Positions 59,251 through 64,000 of a DNA stretch of 64,000 bases are shown piece by piece. The DNA comes from Argopecten irradians. Lineage: Eukaryota; Mollusca; Bivalvia; Pectinida; Pectinidae. Numbering within the stretch: the first letter of the stretch is position 1; every line of letters starts with the position of its first letter. The translations under genes were made by a program, and so were the position numbers. The stretch covers positions 21,910,362 through 21,974,361 of the forward strand of contig NC_091142.1 of the NCBI RefSeq assembly GCF_041381155.1, read 5' to 3'. The notes below the pieces were generated by a model. It saw nothing but the letters and a program-made list of their open reading frames with translations, made no database searches and was not told the DNA's origin.

Positions 59251-60570
59251 ATGGCCACGGGGAGACTAACTGAACGAACTTTGAAATGTAAAGTTGTTGT
59301 TATTGGGGATTTAGGTGTCGGTAAAACTGTTTTCGTGGACACGTTCGTCAGCAGGGACGAAGATCATCAATACGAGATGTCTAAATCTAGTCAGTTTTCA
59401 AGCTCGTCCAAAGGTTCCCAGCCCAGGACAGGATACGCTAGTAAAGCGACAAGCGTCATATCTAGAGAGAGCAAGGCTATCAAATTAGATATATGGGATA
59501 CAGCAGGTAGGTTCAACGTTATGTTATGTCGATACATGTTCGAAAATAATCACGGCATGTTTATACAATTCACGTATGACAGCCATACATTTATCTTGAA
59601 TCATCTCAAATGTTGTACTTTCGTTTTCCAAAGCAATTACACATCGCAACAACATTTCTTAGATCTGATTTGAATGCTTTTTTGTTTTATTAATATTGAT
59701 ATATTTTTGAGTAACTATTAACTCAAGAAAATCACTGAATGATAAACATTATAATGGTACCAGTGAATCTTTAACTATCTTCGATAAATAACAGAAATAA
59801 GTAGTTTTAATACCAACTACACAGCTCGGTATGTCACCTACATATATTCGATAATGATAAAAACGATAGTATCGTATGTATCGTTAAGGGTAACACTATA
59901 GATATAAACAACAGCATCATACCGACAACATCCACGATGTACAACGTGTAGGACGCTTTATATAAAGTGTCATCTTTACCCGTTATCAGTTCATAGATCA
60001 GTACGTCACAGCTTCTATTGTTCCTCAAGGTCAGACGATAACGTTACCTTGTAACCACTGCACAACGTCAAGTCATTACCTCAAATTTCAAGTTTCCCTT
60101 ACAGATATAGATATACAACATCATAATTACTATTGACAAAATATTAATATAATAATCTTCAATTTCATCACGATATTTGTTTAAGATGTTATTTACAAAG
60201 TGTAATATAGATTATGCGCCTAACAAATAGAAACCAGTTGTCATTCCAATATGAATCTAGGTGTCTAAACACATGGAATATATTTTACTGATCGTTGTCG
60301 CAACATGCTTTCAAGGTGATGAATTCTCCACAATTACTTAAAGTATATCTATAATCTGAAATAAAAAAAGTAAACTGATTACCCACACAGGTCGTCTGCG
60401 TACAAGTATCTACATCTATTAAAAAGTGCTAAAGAAAAGTTGTTTGGTGTAAAACCATCTCCTATCTTTTTACACGAGTGTGATATTTAGTGCAAACGTC
60501 TGATTTCCTTCCAGGTGCAGAAAGAGTCGTCTGCACCGATATGACATGCCAAATAAAAATAATTTCCTGA
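59251..60570 (+). CDS. Atypical Rab-like small GTPase, 5' exon plus doubtful second exon
   Basis: Exon 1 is 59251-59506 from ATG to DTAG, with donor GTAGGT. It gives LKCKVVVIGDLGVGKTVFVD with a G1/P-loop GDLGVGKT (19-26), then an unusual Ser/Lys-rich stretch (about 36-75) in place of a short switch I, then IKLDIWDTAG with G3 (83-86). Spacing between G1 and G3 is about 20 residues longer than in ordinary Rab proteins. An acceptor CCTTCCAG at 60514 joins in phase to give GAERVVCTDMTCQIKIIS and a stop at 60570. GAER matches the Rab switch II start, but what follows does not, and G4 (NKxD) and G5 are absent. Either the true later exons lie beyond, or the gene is truncated. Rab proteins direct vesicle traffic; the role of this one is unknown. 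Confidence 0.7.
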
Positions 60571-63500
60571 GCTAAGGTTTATCATTGTCGTGAGATGTGC
60601 AACATTATGTATTTTCTTGTATCTCAATACAACTGATGAGTCGAAACAGCTGTAGAGTGTAAAGACATTTTATTAGAACAGCAATGAATAACTCAAGAGA
60701 GACATTTTCATGTCATCCATTTAACAATATTTTAAGCGAAAGAAGGAATGATATTTCGCTTCTTTGTCACTTTCATTGAAAAGTTTTATAAACATAGGGA
60801 AACTACACGTACATATGGGTGCCTGCATCTCTCCTGTTGTTATGGTCGGACTCGCACTAATTTTAATTCTTAGCCAGAGCGGCAACAATAATCAATCGTA
60901 CAAAACCAAACATGGTTGTCTGAGAAATTTCTTTACACTTGTACAAATTAAATTTTATTAGTGTTATTAAAGTTTATTCAAATATACTGAGATCTATGCG
61001 GTATTTGTAATAAAACTGAATAATATTAGTGCGGAGATGTATGAATAGTCGTACTAACTGAATAATTCAAACTATACATCTGTATTGATAAATGACTTAA
61101 AAACTGACATGATCACTTCCTGTAGACAGGTACTGACACCTGCATCAATTGCTAAAGTAAAACAAATAATTTATAAAACTGTACGGAAAAAGTTCCGGCA
61201 AGATACTGAGAAGCTGATTTAGCACTACCAATAACGTTTTTAACCAGACATAATCAGTAAAATAAACTAGATTAGGTTGTTTTATCAGAACAAGTGTCAC
61301 CTGAGAACGTACCAAACTGCGTGAACATAGAAACAGAATGGGGATACAGGTGGTCGCTTGTACATCTGACAGCGATGACGGTTCACTAAGGCAACCGCTC
61401 ACTGGCTAGGGTTATCATATAGTCTATACAAGGAAATATATCGACTACACGAAGGAAACTTACAGATCATGAGAAAATTTTATATAGGCCTGTCGACAAT
61501 AATTTAAAATCTGATGACGTTAGCGAAAAATATAGTTATTGCAGTAAACATGTCTTAGCGACCACCTGCATATACTGAAGTTTTGTTTAGTCTAAGTAGT
61601 ATTTTATTCATCTTTTGATACATGTCCATTCAACATTGAATATTTGGTTTAAATTTATTTGTGCAATAAGAATAATTTGTTGGCGTCACAATTGAACAGA
61701 ACTTGACCAGCGTATGTATGAAGAATACTTCGTTATAAAAACCATATTTTGTCCTCTGCAACAAAATCGCCAGGCTTTGAATCAGTAATAGTTGCTTACC
61801 GAAAATATTTTGAATGTAGAAATATATACTAGAAACAAATGTAATAAAGCTATTATGGACAAACCACAATCGACATTCATCAAAACAGTAAATGCTTCTC
61901 TATTTTGTTACATCTTTGCTGAAAATGTCAAAAGCGTCTAGTCTAACTACTGCAATTAAACGACATATAGCGTATATATATAGAATGTAGAAGATGACAC
62001 ATACACAACGATGAATTAAAATGTCTCTTAATTGTAAAGCATGTCATGTTACAAACAAAAGACAACAATCACAGATGTCCCTTGTACAGTCGTGGAAGTA
62101 CCAGACCAAGTGCCATTATAGCAGTTGTGTATATGAAATAAGTATGTGTATTCCATAGAATTACAATTTATGTACGCATTATATATTTAGTTGGAACTAT
62201 ACAAAATATCTCCTGGTAGTTGTTAGTTTTCAAAAAATATGTAAAACAGAACTGTACTGAACTGAATCCTGTATAATTGATTTCAAAAGGAACTAAATTG
62301 TTCTGACGTGATTTAAATGCATTTCATATGAATCAATTCAAATATCCATACAACTGACAAAAATCAGAGTAATATGCATACGTTTACACTTGCAAATTAT
62401 TGATTTTCTAAGTACAATTAATCAACTGTCTGGACCAACAGCTTCCGTAGTCACTCTCCCCAATTCCAGTCCTATTACTTTGTTTAAGTCCCCTGTATTA
62501 GAAGGAGTAATATGTTTCATTGTACTTATTTCCGTACAACAGGACATTTAACATTTTACAAAGTGAAAGGGTTAAATAAAAATGCTTATTAATAAACTCT
62601 CGGTTATCAATTCTGAATTTGTGAACATGGCCAAATCAAGTGAAGTGTTCGATCAATCTCTCACCATCACGTTATGTATTACGTTAATGAGATATGATAA
62701 ATTAATTTACTTCCTTACAGAAATTCAAGCACTCGAGTTTGGAAATATGTATGCATCATTGATATATTTTCAACACTCAAAAATACAAGCTTCAATTGAG
62801 TAATGAATATATTACAGTGCCATATATAATAATAATTTTGTAGATGTGTCAATAGCCATTTGTTCCTAGAATATTTTTTTCAAAAAAAGGTCAATATCAG
62901 AAAATAACAAAAACGCACCTCCCCCAGTCCTCCCTGCTTCCAAATGTATAAGGGTATGTGTCACTACCTTTACAAATTCATAGCTCCACTTCAATAGGAG
63001 AAATACCCCCATGTGAGTCTGACGTCACCTGTCAACAATTTGCACGAACACCCTCATACATAAATGAATTTCTTTATAGGGATGTTCATTCCAGTTGTTG
63101 ACAGGTAGGGTTACAGTGGTTACATATTGATCAAAACACATGGTCAGTGCCGTGAATTTGAATTCAGTAGGATATTCAACTCGTATACGTTACTTAAAAG
63201 GGATACGTGACTCCTTACACTCAGTGTGTAAAACCGTCATTAAATAAGATTTGCTCAAATAAGGCCAAAAGAGAAATATGGATAAAAAATAAGAATATAA
63301 TTTTGCAAATTTGAATTAAACAAAATAAAAATAATCTGAACGAATTAAAATATCGTGAAAGACTGTAAGAGTAAATGGTTATAATTAATGCACATTATTT
63401 CGAAAGTGAAATGTTCTCGAATGACACCCTTCTTACGGGAAATCATGCAAATATACAACCTATTTATATAGTAGTGGCGGAATAGTTTTCAATCTGCAAC

Positions 63501-64000
63501 TTTTATGAGTAGTTTTCATCAAAACAGTTCCACAAGTACAGTCTTATGCAAAAATCATATTTACATATCTACTTAAAAGATAACGTATATGTCTTAATGT
63601 TAAATCTATGAGAATTCATATGAAAATAATTACTGTGAACATGTCAATGTCTTCGTTCGGCCTTAGTCTTCTCTCTCCGTCGCTACCCTACTTTGGATAT
63701 AATTCATCGTAACATAATTATTGTTGAAAACATTTCATGATGCCTTATTCGTAACAGGTTAACTTCAATTATATCTGAAAATTTGATCATTAAACGTTTC
63801 TTTACAGATAGTTTTGAAACATACGTGCAAAAATCACGAACGCGAGGCCTCGTCAATATAAAAATTACGAACATCACGTGAATTACTTTGTAAATAGGCG
63901 AATCTGAGTAAAGCCCATACACATGTAGATGAATCACCATGCATATATACTGCTTCTATCTTTATTCTGATATTATCATGATTACGTCAGTAAATCATTA
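60571..64000. other. Right-hand end of window, nothing recognisable
   Basis: AT-rich, with short open frames only. Apart from an imperfect inverted repeat at 63014-63108, I see no element, RNA gene or exon with convincing similarity. It may be intron of the GTPase gene. Confidence 0.5.
63014..63108. repeat. Imperfect inverted repeat, about 90 nt
   Basis: CACCTGTCAACAATTTGCAC, GAACACCCT faces AGGGATGTTCATTCCAGTTG, TTGACAGGTAG with mismatches. It could form a hairpin; probably a worn mini-MITE. Confidence 0.5.

Noticed and set aside
62040-62125. Possible terminal exon of a membrane protein on the minus strand (TAIMALGLVLPRLYKGHL)
   Set aside because: It is only about 20 residues, has no recognisable family, and several frames read equally well.

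Overview
The window looks like nuclear DNA of an AT-rich invertebrate, most likely a bivalve mollusc. Genes are few and carry GT-AG introns and long AT-rich gaps. The gaps are filled with short non-autonomous elements: TIR/MITE families, tRNA-headed SINEs, and elements with internal satellite-like repeats that end in a (ACGGACG)n-type stretch, a small hairpin and CTAA. That mix is typical of bivalve genomes. The species cannot be fixed from sequence alone.

Layout. 1-4557 (+): 3' half of a coiled-coil/IQ-motif axonemal gene, DRC10/IQCD-like. 4558-8760: repeats only. 8761-10635 (-): a complete three-exon BOLA2-type gene of 90 aa. 12901-16188 (+): a complete two-exon SelO pseudokinase gene of 587 aa, with a signal-peptide-like start and Cys where vertebrate SELENOO has selenocysteine. 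It lies head-to-head with the BOLA2 gene. 16189-27117: gene-poor, with MITEs, one SINE and a possible untranslated exon near 22.4-22.8 kb. 27118-28509 (+): an intronless class A GPCR of 463 aa with GFYR in place of DRY and a very long third intracellular loop. 28510-45749: no convincing protein gene; MITEs, SINEs, a Penelope-like terminus with a hammerhead-like core, and a roughly 4 kb block of degenerate tandem duplication. 45750-49184 (-): the last two exons of a DJ-1/PfpI-family gene. 49185-59250: repeats, two large satellite-bearing elements, and an almost perfect 40-bp-arm hairpin at 53.7 kb. 59251-60570 (+): first exon of an atypical Rab-like small GTPase with a questionable second exon. 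60571-64000: nothing recognisable.

The genes do not form one pathway. BOLA2 (Fe-S trafficking), SelO (protein AMPylation, redox) and DJ-1/PfpI (glyoxal or redox stress) share a loose redox theme, but animal gene order does not make that meaningful. The points most worth a second look are the secretory-looking Cys-type SelO, the atypical GPCR, the CRE-bearing palindromic MITE family (six copies here), the near-perfect hairpin, and the hammerhead-like motif.
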